This document shows positions 33,452 to 43,800 of a DNA stretch of 64,000 bases, one piece after another. Made by a program: the position numbers and the translations under genes. The first letter of the stretch is position 1, and each line of letters starts with the position of its first letter. The stretch lies in assembly GCF_023277745.1 (NCBI RefSeq), contig NZ_CP086322.1, positions 5,146,001 through 5,210,000 of the forward strand, written 5' to 3'. Source of the stretch: Streptomyces halobius (GTDB taxonomy: Bacteria > Actinomycetota > Actinomycetes > Streptomycetales > Streptomycetaceae). Below the pieces are notes generated by a model. It made no database searches. It saw only the letters and a program-made list of their open reading frames with translations, and had not been told where the DNA came from.

Positions 33452-33829
33452 CGCGCACCTGCCGACAGGGCGCGGCCCGCCGCGGGGCGGGCGTGCCCCC
33501 GGTGCGGCTCGCCGGTGTGCTGTCGAGCAGGAAGGCGCAGCCGGTGAGGGGGAGGATCCGCCGCAGCGAGGGCGGTGGGTGGTGCAGTCGCAGGGCTCCG
33601 CCTGCCCTGGTGGCCTGCGCGGAAGCATCCAGGAAGGCGTTGAGCCCGCTCATGTCGCAGAAGGTGACGGCGGTCAGGTCGACGTCGAGCGTGCGCATAC
33701 CCCCGTACAGACACTCCCGCAGGGACGCGCTGGCCAAAGGTGCCGTCTCAAGGCCGAGCTCGCCGGCCAGGGTGATCAGCGCCCGGCTCCGCTCGTCGTG
33801 CCGGCGGACTTCAGATGGGACAGGGACAT
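33452..33829 (-). pseudogene. STAS antagonist with early frameshift
   Basis: An ATG at 33829 with a GGAGGC site begins MSLSHLK but hits a stop after 17 codons. A one-base shift after codon 6 restores SRALITLAGELGLETAPLAS, then VDLTAVTFCDMSGLNAFLDA, a full STAS domain. The normal stop is also lost. Either it is a decayed copy or a sequencing error sits near 33810. Confidence 0.65.
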
Positions 33830-34017
33830 GGCGCCTCCGGTTCCGGGCGACCGGCCGGGCGGAGGCCGGCGGTGCAGGCTGAGAGCCCGGCAGGTGTGTG
33901 CTCAGCAGCAACGCGCCGTCGGGGTCTGGAACGTCGACGTCCTGATGTGAGGGTAGTCCCGGATCCACCGGGGCGGGAGACGGAAAGAGCCCGCAAAACC
34001 CTTACCTGCGCAGGAGT

Positions 34018-35079
34018 TCAGGTGCGGCGGGCGGCGATGCGGTCCGGGGTGGGCCAGCGCACGTCCCGTACCCAGCCGAGGCGTTCGAGGAGGCGGATGA
34101 CGGCGGCGGAGGGGTCGAGCTGGCCGCGTTCGACGCCGTGGCGGGCGCTGGTGGGGTCGGCGTGGTGGAGGTTGTGCCAGCTCTCACCGAAGGAGAGCAG
34201 GGCCAGTGGCCACAGGTTGGTGGCCCGGTCATGGCGCCGGGTGCGGAAGGGGCGTCGGCCGATCACGTGGCACAGGGAGTTGACGCTCCAGGTCACGTGG
34301 TGGAGCAGCGCGATGCGCACAAGCCCCGCCCACAGCAGGGCGGTGGTGGCGTGCAGCCAGGTGCCGCCGATCGCCCAGCCGAGCGCGAAGGGGAGAGCTG
34401 GCGTGAGTACGCACAGGGCTGGGAAAGCCCGGGAGACGGCGCGGATGTCGCGGTCGGCGAGCAGGTCGGGGGCGTAACGCACGGCGGGAGTGGGGTCGTC
34501 GCGGAACAGCCAGCCGACGTGGGAGTGGGCCAACCCACGCAGCTGGCCGCGCAGGTGGGTGCCGGTGGAGGTGAAGGCCCGCCACAACGGGAAGCCGAGG
34601 AACTCCCGGTCAGCGAGTACCACCATGCCCGGGCCGGTGGAACGGACCAGGCGAGCAGACAACGTCAGCTCCCCGACACGGCAGCCGTCCAACTCCGCAT
34701 CCAGCACCGCATGTGTGCCGCACTCCACCAGTGCGGCCATCCGCACCTGCGGAAACGCTGCCTTGTCCGGGCCACGAGCGTTGCCCGGACGGTCGAACTC
34801 CTTCTCATTTGCGGGACTGTCGGCCGCATCCCAGCAGCTGCCGTCCACTGCCACCAGCCGCAGCCCACGCCAGAACGTTCCCGGCGTCCGCACGTCCGCC
34901 AGCGGCCCGGCGGTGGCGGCGAACAACACCCGCAGCGGCTTTGACCCCAGTCGCTCCCTCGCCCGAAACAGTGAGGACTTCGCCGGGACCCGCCATGACC
35001 CCAACAGCCCGGCTCCCCGCAACCCCTCGGCCAGATGCCGCAGCACCTCCAGATACGGCGCCGGCGAGAATAGCGCCAA
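34018..35079 (-). pseudogene. chimeric ORF: IS4-type transposase 5' part joined to fatty-acid desaturase 3' part
   Basis: The 353-codon open frame is a join of two unrelated gene parts. Residues 1 to about 180 are an IS4-family transposase (SWRVPAKSSLFRARERLGSK, LRLVAVDGSCWDAADS and GPGMVVLADREFLGFPLW, with two catalytic Asp) lacking the distal Glu region. From about residue 185 it becomes the C-terminal half of a membrane acyl desaturase, with VGWLFRDDPTP, HHVTWSVNSLCHVIGRRPF and ESWHNLHHADPTSARHG carrying the last two histidine boxes. Neither half is complete, so I call it a remnant even though the frame is open. Confidence 0.75.
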
Positions 35080-35189
35080 GCCAAGGAAGATCCACCATCT
35101 TGAAGTCGCTGGTCACGGGGCTGGTGTGGGTCGTGTTTCGTGTACTCGTGCTGGTCGGGGTGGTTGCCTGGCGTCGAGATCGTCTGGCA

Positions 35190-35429
35190 GCGTGCGATTT
35201 CGATGTTGGGCAGGACGAGCGGGGCGCGCAGAAGCGTGGTGGCGTGACGGACCTGGAGGCGGGGCTTGGTGAGGATCCGCCAGTTCTTCAGGTGCGCGAA
35301 GGCGTGCTCGCAGACTGCGCGGACGGACGCGATCAGCTTGTTGACCTGCTTCTTCGCCGGGGTGAGTGGCTTGGTGCGGGCGGCCTTGTAGCCAGTGATG
35401 ATCACGGGGTTGTCCAGGTCGTTGGCAAG
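35190..35429 (-). pseudogene. IS5-type DDE transposase C-terminal fragment
   Basis: The segment DLDNPVIITGYKAARTKPLT followed by VCEHAFAHLKNWRILTKPRL and ATTLLRAPLVLPNIEIAR matches the end of DDE_Tnp_4-type transposases common in Streptomyces. The N-terminal catalytic half is absent. Confidence 0.7.
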
Positions 35430-35555
35430 GACACCGCGGGCCTGATCCGGTACCTGTTCGACACGAAGAAGGCCAAGGACCACACCGACCCGCACCTGGT
35501 CGCCTCCTGGGACGGCTTCGCCCCCGACTCCGGCCGCGCCGACGACTTCCCTCGA
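35421..35555 (+). pseudogene. mobilisation relaxase fragment
   Basis: The frame reads GKDTAGLIRYLFDTKKAKDH, then TDPHLVASWDGFAP. This resembles the N-terminal part of relaxases of actinomycete mobilisable elements, where a GLxRYL...H.NPHLVASW pattern is typical. It is cut on both sides by the IS5 fragment and the integrase fragment. Confidence 0.55.
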
Positions 35556-35639
35556 TGCCCTGTGCGCCTTGATCCACGAGTGGCGGGGCTGCTGGCCTGC
35601 GCGGCGGGCTTTCTCCTGTTCGGCGCGGGACGGGCTGCT

Positions 35640-36000
35640 GTTCGTGGGTGAACGAGGCGCGCCCTTCCGGCGCTCGACCTTCGGGCGCAAGTGGCGCAAG
35701 GCGCGCACCAAGGTCGGTCTGCCGGAGAACTTCCGCTTCTACGATCTCCGCCACACCGGCAACACGTTCGCGACCCAGTCCGGCGCCACGCTCAAGGACG
35801 TCATGGTGCGCGCGGGCCAGTCGTCGGAGAAGGCCGCACTGATCTACCAGCACTCGACGTTGGCCCGGCAGAAGGAGGTCGCGAACGGACTCGACGCCCG
35901 GGTGAGGGCCGAGCGGCAGCAGGCTGCCGGCGAAGACGCGGAGACGCAGCCGGATGCGGCGCACCACTCAAGTGGTGCGCGAGTGGTGCGCCGCCTCTGA
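35640..36000 (+). pseudogene. tyrosine recombinase (integrase), C-terminal fragment
   Basis: The frame encodes LLFVGERGAPFRRSTFGRKW, FRFYDLRHTGNTFATQSGAT and AALIYQHSTLARQKEVANGL. These hold the C-terminal catalytic Arg in the YDLRH motif and the Tyr nucleophile of phage-type integrases. The N-terminal arm-binding and core-binding domains are missing. Its 3' end carries TGGTGCG units at 35973 and 35984 (11-base step), as expected if the integrase arm sites overlap its own gene end next to att. It is the only integrase trace in the array. Confidence 0.8.
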
Positions 36001-36020
36001 GCCGACTTCGGAACGCCCAG

Positions 36021-36051
36021 CGGGGGCCGACACGTCACGTGCCGGCCCCCG
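36021..36051 (+). terminator. terminator after the integrase fragment
   Basis: A 14-base inverted repeat beginning CGGGGGCCG (36021-36034 with 36038-36051, one mismatch) lies 20 bases after the integrase stop. Confidence 0.7.
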
Positions 36052-36312
36052 GCTTCGGCTGCTCAGCGGGGCATCGGTCACTCAGCGACAAGATCTCTAC
36101 GGACCTCAGGACGCGCCAACCGCCTTAATTTACAAGGGCGTTAGGGAGGGGTCCAGTCCGGAGGCTTTACGTGGAGCCTCAGCCGCCGACGAGAAGGGCA
36201 GCCCAAAGTTGGTGGCGCGGATCACAGAAAGTCCGTCTCGGAATGCAAGATCGATATCGAATGATGATCGAGTCCCCTCTGGGGGAGGGTTCCTGCGGGG
36301 CGATTTCCGTCG

Positions 36313-36441
36313 CCAAGTGGGTGCGCAAGTGGTGCCCGGGCTCGCGAGAGGTCTAAACAACAACCAAGGCCCAGGTCACTGACCTGGGCCTCAACTATGG
36401 AGCGGGTGACGGGAATCGAACCCGCGCTCTGAGCTTGGGAA
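36313..36441. repeat. att copy D with TGGTGCG-class right arm
   Basis: The 91-bp core is at 36351-36441 (GTCTAAAC edge, terminator at 36366-36391, tRNA part 36398-36441). The right arm of island 3 carries GGGTGCG at 36319 and TGGTGCC at 36330, 11 bases apart. It differs from the TGGCACG arms of the other right ends but matches the left end of the same island (23909/23920). The region 36052-36312 shows no gene. Confidence 0.82.
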
Positions 36442-36585
36442 TCAGGGTGCATTCGCGCACCTAGTGCCGTCCTGACCTGCGAAGACGCCGCAGCTGGCGT
36501 AGCGGTACCCACTTGACTTTCTGCCCCTTGGTGACCGTTGTTTACCGGCCTATCTGGCACGACACTGGCACGGCGGGCGATGCGG
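36442..36585. repeat. left end of island 4 with TGGCACG arm repeats
   Basis: Shared with 52942-53075: GACCTGCGAAGACG, GTTTACCG and two TGGCACG units, here at 36555 and 36566 (11-base step). Between 36586 and 37069 I find no gene; a perfect 22-base palindrome is listed separately. Confidence 0.68.
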
Positions 36586-36908
36586 CCCCGGACCGAAGTT
36601 CCTCCGCAGGCGCTGGAGCGTTGCCTTCACGGGCGCCGCTGCCGGGTCGCTGTCCTTGCGGGTCAGCACCACCCGGCTTTGGTACTCGGTCCTGCTTCTG
36701 AGGGCTCATGCTTCACCGTCCGCTCACGCATGGCGGCCTGCTGACTAGGCTTCAGGCCGGCGAGCGGAGCAGCAGGACTCGCCGTCGGGCCGGACCGCTC
36801 CTTCGAGCCAGGCACCCGAACCTGCCGCAGGTGCACTGACCGCCCAGCAGCAACAGATGGGCGGACCGACGGGCAGCGCATCCGAGACGCTGAATTGGCC
36901 CCGACGAG

Positions 36909-36930
36909 CTGTGCTGCACGTGCAGCACAG
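36909..36930. promoter_or_regulatory. perfect 22-base palindrome
   Basis: The dyad has arms CTGTGCTGCAC and GTGCAGCACAG with no spacer, so it cannot form a normal hairpin loop without opening the centre. It sits 140 bases beyond the cysS stop and no gene is nearby on either side. It is more likely a protein-binding site than a terminator. Confidence 0.5.
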
Positions 36931-37069
36931 AACACGATCGAGAGGGATCAAGACAGGGGCCAGCCGGATCCAAACGCACCCCTTTGTCCGGTTCCCCGGC
37001 AAAACCACAGGTGAGAAGCATCATGTTGACGGGTTCAGCCAACGACCTCGGCGAAGGGGCAGGAAGGGG

Positions 37070-38464
<1,395 letters not shown>

Positions 38465-38542
38465 AGAGCGCTCTTCCGGATAGGTCGATGGGACGGTGTT
38501 ATTGCAGACTCTTGCTGGGATTTAAAATCCCCAATAAAAGAG

Positions 38543-38574
38543 CCGGGTGCTCCTGCGCGCGCAGGAGCACCCGG
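38543..38574 (-). terminator. strong terminator between lanA and cysS
   Basis: Perfect 14-base arms CCGGGTGCTCCTGC and GCAGGAGCACCCGG flank a GCGC loop, followed on the minus strand by CTCTTTTATT. It lies 27 bases after the precursor stop. It should end most lanA transcripts, with limited read-through into cysS. Confidence 0.85.
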
Positions 38575-38600
38575 AACGGCCTCGCTGAAAGCGACCCTAA

Positions 38601-38756
38601 TTACTTGCTGATGTGGCAGCCCTGGGTGCACTTGGCCGTGGTGCAGCCCGCGGCGGTGACGCAGCCCGGGGTGCACAGCGAGACGCTCGTGATGTACGGG
38701 GTCATTTCGCCGGCGTCGTCGGCAACAACCTTGGCGTCGAGGTCGAAGTCAGACAT
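38601..38756 (-). CDS. lanA: class I lanthipeptide precursor with a nisin-like core
   Basis: This is a 51-residue precursor. The leader (residues 1-21) contains FDLDAKV, a variant of the FNLD box bound by class I LanB enzymes. The core from residue 22 begins ITSVSLCTPGC, identical to the nisin start ITSISLCTPGC except at one residue, so rings A and B and the lipid II pyrophosphate cage are probably conserved. The rest has Thr13-x3-Cys17, TAKC and TQGC ring blocks and ends CHISK, recalling nisin's HVSK. The core has 30 residues and 5 Cys. The ribosome site AAAGGTGG precedes the ATG. The leader ends MTPY instead of a usual LanP site. Confidence 0.9.
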   Translation of the reverse strand: MSDFDLDAKVVADDAGEMTPYITSVSLCTPGCVTAAGCTTAKCTQGCHISK

Positions 38757-39124
38757 ATTTCCACCTTTCAAATATGTACCCATGCCGGGTCGGCAGGAAC
38801 GGCTTGCCCGTTCGCTGAAGAGCAGCCTGCCAGCCAAAATTCACACACCGATCACACGGCGCTCACGTCGAAGTTGGTCGGCTCGGCGCTTTGGACGCCG
38901 CTGGTGAAGCGGCGCGAGTAACGACTACGCCGCGCCAGAAAGCTACCGGCTGGCCGGTTTTTTGTGTGAGTGTGACGTCCGCAATATCTGCTTGACGTGT
39001 GATCATCTTGCGAATAGCTTGTAACGAGCATGCGAAATAATCCCCTTATGGGGAAGTCGGTTGATTTTGACCAGATCGACCTTCATGAGTGATTTGTGTT
39101 CATGTGCAACGGGGGAGGGGTGTA
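38757..39124. promoter_or_regulatory. divergent promoter region of the class I cluster
   Basis: The 368 bases between lanA and the SARP-like gene are AT-richer than their flanks and hold no gene. A short hairpin ACCGG-CTGG-CCGGT followed by six T at 38945-38963 could terminate rightward transcripts. Promoters for lanA (leftward) and for the biosynthetic operon (rightward) should lie here; I see no convincing SARP heptamer repeats. Confidence 0.5.
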
Positions 39125-39799
39125 ATGCCTGGTATGGCGTTAGCTGGCCACGTGGGGTGCGAAAGTGAAGGTTTCGCTCCACCTGAAGTGCCGCATTTTG
39201 ATTTCGACGCACAGTTGGCGGCGGATGTTCCGTCCGGAACGAAAATCAACGTCCTGGGGCGCTTTGCCGTAGACGGCAAGCCAGTAGCCAGCAGTAAGAC
39301 GATGGAATTTGTTACAGCGCTGGCCTCGGCCGGCGGGTCGATGAGCCGTGACGGCCTGCATCACCGCATCTATGAACGTGACGTTTCCGCGTCCACGCTG
39401 CCCACGTTGGCATACCGGGCGCGAAAGCTGGGAATCGATGTCCGTTACGAGACGCTGGGGCGCCGGTACGTGCTGACCCAGTCGGTCTCGGTGGACGCAT
39501 TGATGGTGCTCGGCCTCCTGAAGGCAGGTAAGCCGGCCGAAGCGCTGATCCTGTATCAAGGTCCATGTCTCCCAGAATGTGACAGCCCTTTTGCGGTCTC
39601 GTTGCGTCAGAAGCTGGAGAGCCAGCTTGTGCGGTCCGTATTGGATTCTGGTGATCAGGACCTGATCAGGGCAGCCAGCCGGCTCATCGATCATTGGGAA
39701 TTGGCGGAGCCCGCTGCGGCAGGAGACGATCCGTTATCCGCGGTGCTATCCCACTCATATCTGAGGAGCATGGGCCTGTCGCCGGCAGGACAGAGATGA
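39125..39799 (+). CDS. SARP-like transcriptional activator
   Basis: The 224-residue protein resembles a small SARP: an N-terminal winged-helix-like domain (KINVLGRFAVDGKPVASSKT, then RYETLGRRYVLTQSVSVDAL) and a bacterial transcriptional activator part (AEALILYQGPCLPECDSPFA, then RQKLESQLVRSVLD). It contains TTA codons at 39140-39142 and 39734-39736, which make it dependent on the bldA tRNA for translation and link the cluster to development. ATG at 39125 has a GGGGGAGGGG site. It overlaps the next gene as ATGA. Confidence 0.72.
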   Translation: MPGMALAGHVGCESEGFAPPEVPHFDFDAQLAADVPSGTKINVLGRFAVDGKPVASSKTMEFVTALASAGGSMSRDGLHHRIYERDVSASTLPTLAYRARKLGIDVRYETLGRRYVLTQSVSVDALMVLGLLKAGKPAEALILYQGPCLPECDSPFAVSLRQKLESQLVRSVLDSGDQDLIRAASRLIDHWELAEPAAAGDDPLSAVLSHSYLRSMGLSPAGQR

Positions 39800-40791
39800 A
39801 GCTGTCCCTCCTGATACCGACGGTGCCTGCCACAGTTGAGCAGGCAGTGCCCTTCGCTCGCCAGGTGGCCCATGGCTCCCAACTCAGCCGTCTGTGGCAA
39901 GGCCAAAGCTACGGTCTGGAGCCCGCTGCGACCTTCGCCTATCTGGCCGGCGCCGGCTACCCGGTCCCGGCCGGCACGTGTGTGCTGGTCACCCCCTTGC
40001 GACATCCGGCCCAGGCCGCGCTGGAGGCCCGAACCGTTGCTGCAGTCACCGGGCACACCGCCATCATGGGATACGGGCCGGGCAGCCAGGTGACGCAACG
40101 GGCCAGGCTCGGTACGGTCTACGAGAAGCCTGTTGACGCAAGTGTGGAGTTTGTACGGGCCGCGCGGAGCTGCCTGGCGCAGCCATGGGATCCCATGGTG
40201 CACAGAGCAAGCCCTGAATCCCCGCCTCGGTATTTCCACTCGGGTGAGGCACTGCCTCCGGTAGTGCACCCAGGAGTGCAACTCGGATTGGGTGTTCTCC
40301 GGTCCCGAATGGCCCGAGTGGCGGGCAAGGTAGCCGATGCTGCGATCACTTGGCTGGCGCCGGCCAGCTATTTACGGCAAGTGGTGGTGCCGGAAGTGGC
40401 CGCGGGCGCGAAGTCCGTTGGCCGCCCCCGTCCTTCCGTCGTTGCGACGGTACAAGTGGCAGTGGCACGGCGAGGGCGCAGCCCCGTCGACCTGGTCCAC
40501 CTCTCTGCCGGCGGACACCTCGTTCTGCCGCACTATGCCGACATGCTGATACGCGCCGGGGTCGACGCACCGACGAACGATCCCGTCTCTGCCGCGAAGG
40601 CATTGATATCCGGCGGTGGATTCCTCTACGGCAGCCCATCCGATATCGCAGCCGATCTGACCGAATACGCGGAAGCCGGCGTGGATGAAGCGATTCTCAA
40701 CCTGACCGGTGTGCACACTCGGTACGGAACGGACGAGGCATTGCTGGACCTCAACGAAATTCTGGCCGCGACGGCTTCAGTGCATTGGTGA
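39796..40791 (+). CDS. luciferase-like F420-dependent reductase (LanJ-type)
   Basis: This 331-residue protein is a clear paralogue of the enzyme at 11964-12926: LWQGQSYGLEPAATFAYLAG, GTCVLVTPLRHPAQAALEAR, VQLGLGVLRSRMARVAGKVA and VDEAILNLTGVHTRYG. It probably reduces dehydroalanine or dehydrobutyrine in the peptide to D-amino acids, as proposed for F420-dependent lanthipeptide reductases. It has a TTA codon at 40372-40374. It is coupled to the SARP-like gene and followed by lanB. Confidence 0.78.
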   Translation: MKLSLLIPTVPATVEQAVPFARQVAHGSQLSRLWQGQSYGLEPAATFAYLAGAGYPVPAGTCVLVTPLRHPAQAALEARTVAAVTGHTAIMGYGPGSQVTQRARLGTVYEKPVDASVEFVRAARSCLAQPWDPMVHRASPESPPRYFHSGEALPPVVHPGVQLGLGVLRSRMARVAGKVADAAITWLAPASYLRQVVVPEVAAGAKSVGRPRPSVVATVQVAVARRGRSPVDLVHLSAGGHLVLPHYADMLIRAGVDAPTNDPVSAAKALISGGGFLYGSPSDIAADLTEYAEAGVDEAILNLTGVHTRYGTDEALLDLNEILAATASVHW

Positions 40792-40804
40792 CAGAGATTT
40801 TATA

Positions 40805-43800
40805 ATGGTACATTCTCGCTACCGGATACTGGACCGCGTACTACTCCGGTCTCCTATTCATTCCACCAACTTCTACCCCCACCGTCCTGCCGAGAGCAGC
40901 CCGATCGAAGGGATTCGCGCGCTCTGGGCGGATGAAGCGTTCCGAGAGTCTGTATACGTGGCCAGTCCCGTACTGGCTGATCAAGTGGACGCCTTATTGC
41001 CCACCGCAGACGGAGCCGAAGGCGGCAACCGTAAGGGGCAGGAAAAGAAAGTCCAAACCCTTTACCGAGCGCTGTTGAAGTATGCGATTCGCATCTCCAC
41101 CCGCACGACCCCCTTCGGGCTCTTCGGGGGCAGCGCAATGGTTGGCCTCGGCGATGAGCCCCTTGTGCTGGGACCAGAGGGCGATCACCAAAAGCACGCC
41201 CGTGTCGGATTCACCTATCTCAAACACATCACTGATGCCGCGGTCGCTGATCTCGGCGACCGGTTGCGTGTGGTGACCAATCCGACGGTGTATCTGGCCG
41301 GAGATCGGATTGCGGTGATGGCGAATCCCCAGTCAGCGGACGGGAAGGTCGAGACGTTCAGCATCAGAAATACACCTCCGGTGCGGCACGTCATCAGCAT
41401 GGCCCGCGAGCCCGTCGCACTTTCGGCGATACACCAGAGTCTGGGCAAGACCTTTCCGGACGCCCAGCGGGAGGTGCTCAACCGCTTCATCAATGAGCTG
41501 GTCGAACGCGGGATCCTGATCACGGAATTGACCCCCTCGGCGTTCGACACCAGCCCGATGGACCGCTGGATGCGTGCCGACCTGGACAGTGATGGTCAAT
41601 TGGCACAGCAGTTGCGAGCAGCGCAGGATGCCATCGCCGCGTACCGCGACACCGCCATCGGCAAGGGAATCGATGAACTGCGGGCGGTGTACTCGGCCCT
41701 GCGCACCGATGCCAATGCCGGCCAGGAGCAGCTTCAGGTCGACCTGTCCTTGGCGATGTCGGGACAGATACCCGCCCACGTGGCGACCAAGGTCGAAGCC
41801 GCGGTGAGCGTAATGATGCGCGTCACCGCCATGCCGGTGAACTTCCCGGAACTCCAGCGCCACACCGAACGGTTCACTGACGTCTTCGGCCAGTCTCTTG
41901 TTCCGTTGCACCGTATGTTCGACCCTGAGCAGGGCATCGGCGCACCTTCCGGATACCCCTCTTCGCGGCACCCGGCAAAGGAAGGGGCGACCACCCTTGA
42001 GGAGACTTTCCGCGCCGGCCGCCGGCTACGGGCCGCTCTGATCGACCGCGCCCGGCGAACCGGGAAACATACTGTGGCGATCACCTCCAGCGACCTCGCC
42101 GCGTTTCCTCCCGTTCCCGGGATACCGCCGACGACCTATGACGTGTTCTTCCAGCTCGACCAGGGTGACAACGACGAGATCAGGATCACTCAGTCCCCGA
42201 TCGGGGTGGTGATCCATGGAGGTAAGGCGGGCGGCCGATTCGCCTACGGGGACCCCGCCATCGACGCACACGTGCGCGACGTGGCCGACGCCGAGAAGGC
42301 AGCTCACCCCGAAACCATCCTGTGCGAGCTGGACTATGTCAGCAATCGTTCGCGAGTGAACAACGTCGTTGCCTCGCCCCGTGTTTACGACTACCAGCTG
42401 AAGGTGACCACCGGCGCTTTCGATACCGATGAGCCGACCGTGGAGCAGATCGCCTTTGCCGACCTTCTCGTCGGCGTTGAGGACGGCCGGTTCCACCTGG
42501 TCCACGCCGCCACCGGCAAGCGGGTGCTGATCCACACGGCCAACTTGGTCAACCCGGAGATCAACATCGACGTGATCAGGTTCCTCCATGAAATCTCTCT
42601 GGACGGAACCAACCGACCCGCCTGGACCTGGGGCGAACTGGAGCCGTTGGCGGAATTCCTGCCAGGTGTGGAATACGAGGGGGTGACCCTGTCGCTACCG
42701 AAGTGGCGTATTCCGCCGCTGTCCGGCGCCCCCGAGGACCAGGATGGCCAACTGCTGCGATGGGCGACCGAAGTTGAGCTCCCCGAGTACATCTACGTTG
42801 GAACGCTCGACAATCGCCTCCTGCTGCACATGGTCGATCCGATCCACCGAGACCTGCTGCGCCGAGAAGCCGCTGACGGAGTGGAGTTCGTCACGGAAGC
42901 GCCGGCACCCGGTCAGATGGGTGCAGTACGCGGCCGCGATGGCCACCGGTACGCGAGCGAGGCGGTGTTCTCTGCCGTGGCGCGACGCCCGGTGTCAGCT
43001 GGGCCACCACCGCTCGCGCCCCACTTCGACACCACGGTCGACTCCGAGCGAACCCTGCCGCCGGGCACCGAATGGTGGTACCTGTGCGTGTACGGGGAGC
43101 GGGAGGACCAGAACGAGATCCTGTCCCGACTGGGGGCCGCCGGCGATACGTTCCCGGGCAATTGGTTCTTCATCCGTTACGCGGATCCGGATGACCATCT
43201 GCGTATCCGAGTCCGCTCTGCGGCAGCGGCCTTCGACCGGGTACGTGAGGTGATCAGCGGATGCGTGCGTGACGGGCTGGCCCAGCGCTACACCGTCGAC
43301 ACCTACGTCCGGGAGATTGAGCGGTACGGCGGAGTCGACGCCATGCCGATCGCAGAACGGATCTTCTGCGCCGAATCCCAATTCCTCGCTGTTCACCCGA
43401 CGTTGTGTATGCCGGCCGAGGCGATGCGAACAGCACACCGGCTGGACGACAAGGGGACGCTCAGTGGCACGCTGAGCCGGATCGTGCGGGACGCCGCGCA
43501 CCTGATGGACCACTATCTGGCGGCCTTGGGGCTGGACGACGAGGAAGCAGACAGTCTGCTGGAGATCATCGCCAGCGGTTACCGGTCGGAGTTCTCCGCG
43601 CACAGCCCTGCCCTCCGGAAGGCGGTCCGTCCTTTGGTGCGACAGCAGCCGTCGGACGCGGCCATCGCCGCAGGACCACTGCTGCACTCCGCGTTGCTCC
43701 CCGACACCCAGGCGTTCAACGCGTCTCTCGTCAAGGCCGATGGGCCGTGGCGACGGCGGGCCATGACCCTGCAGAGCCTTCTGCACATGTTCGCCAACCG

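Noticed and set aside
36657..37008. Small leftward genes before cysS
   Set aside because: The frames are short, lack ribosome sites and show no recognisable domain.
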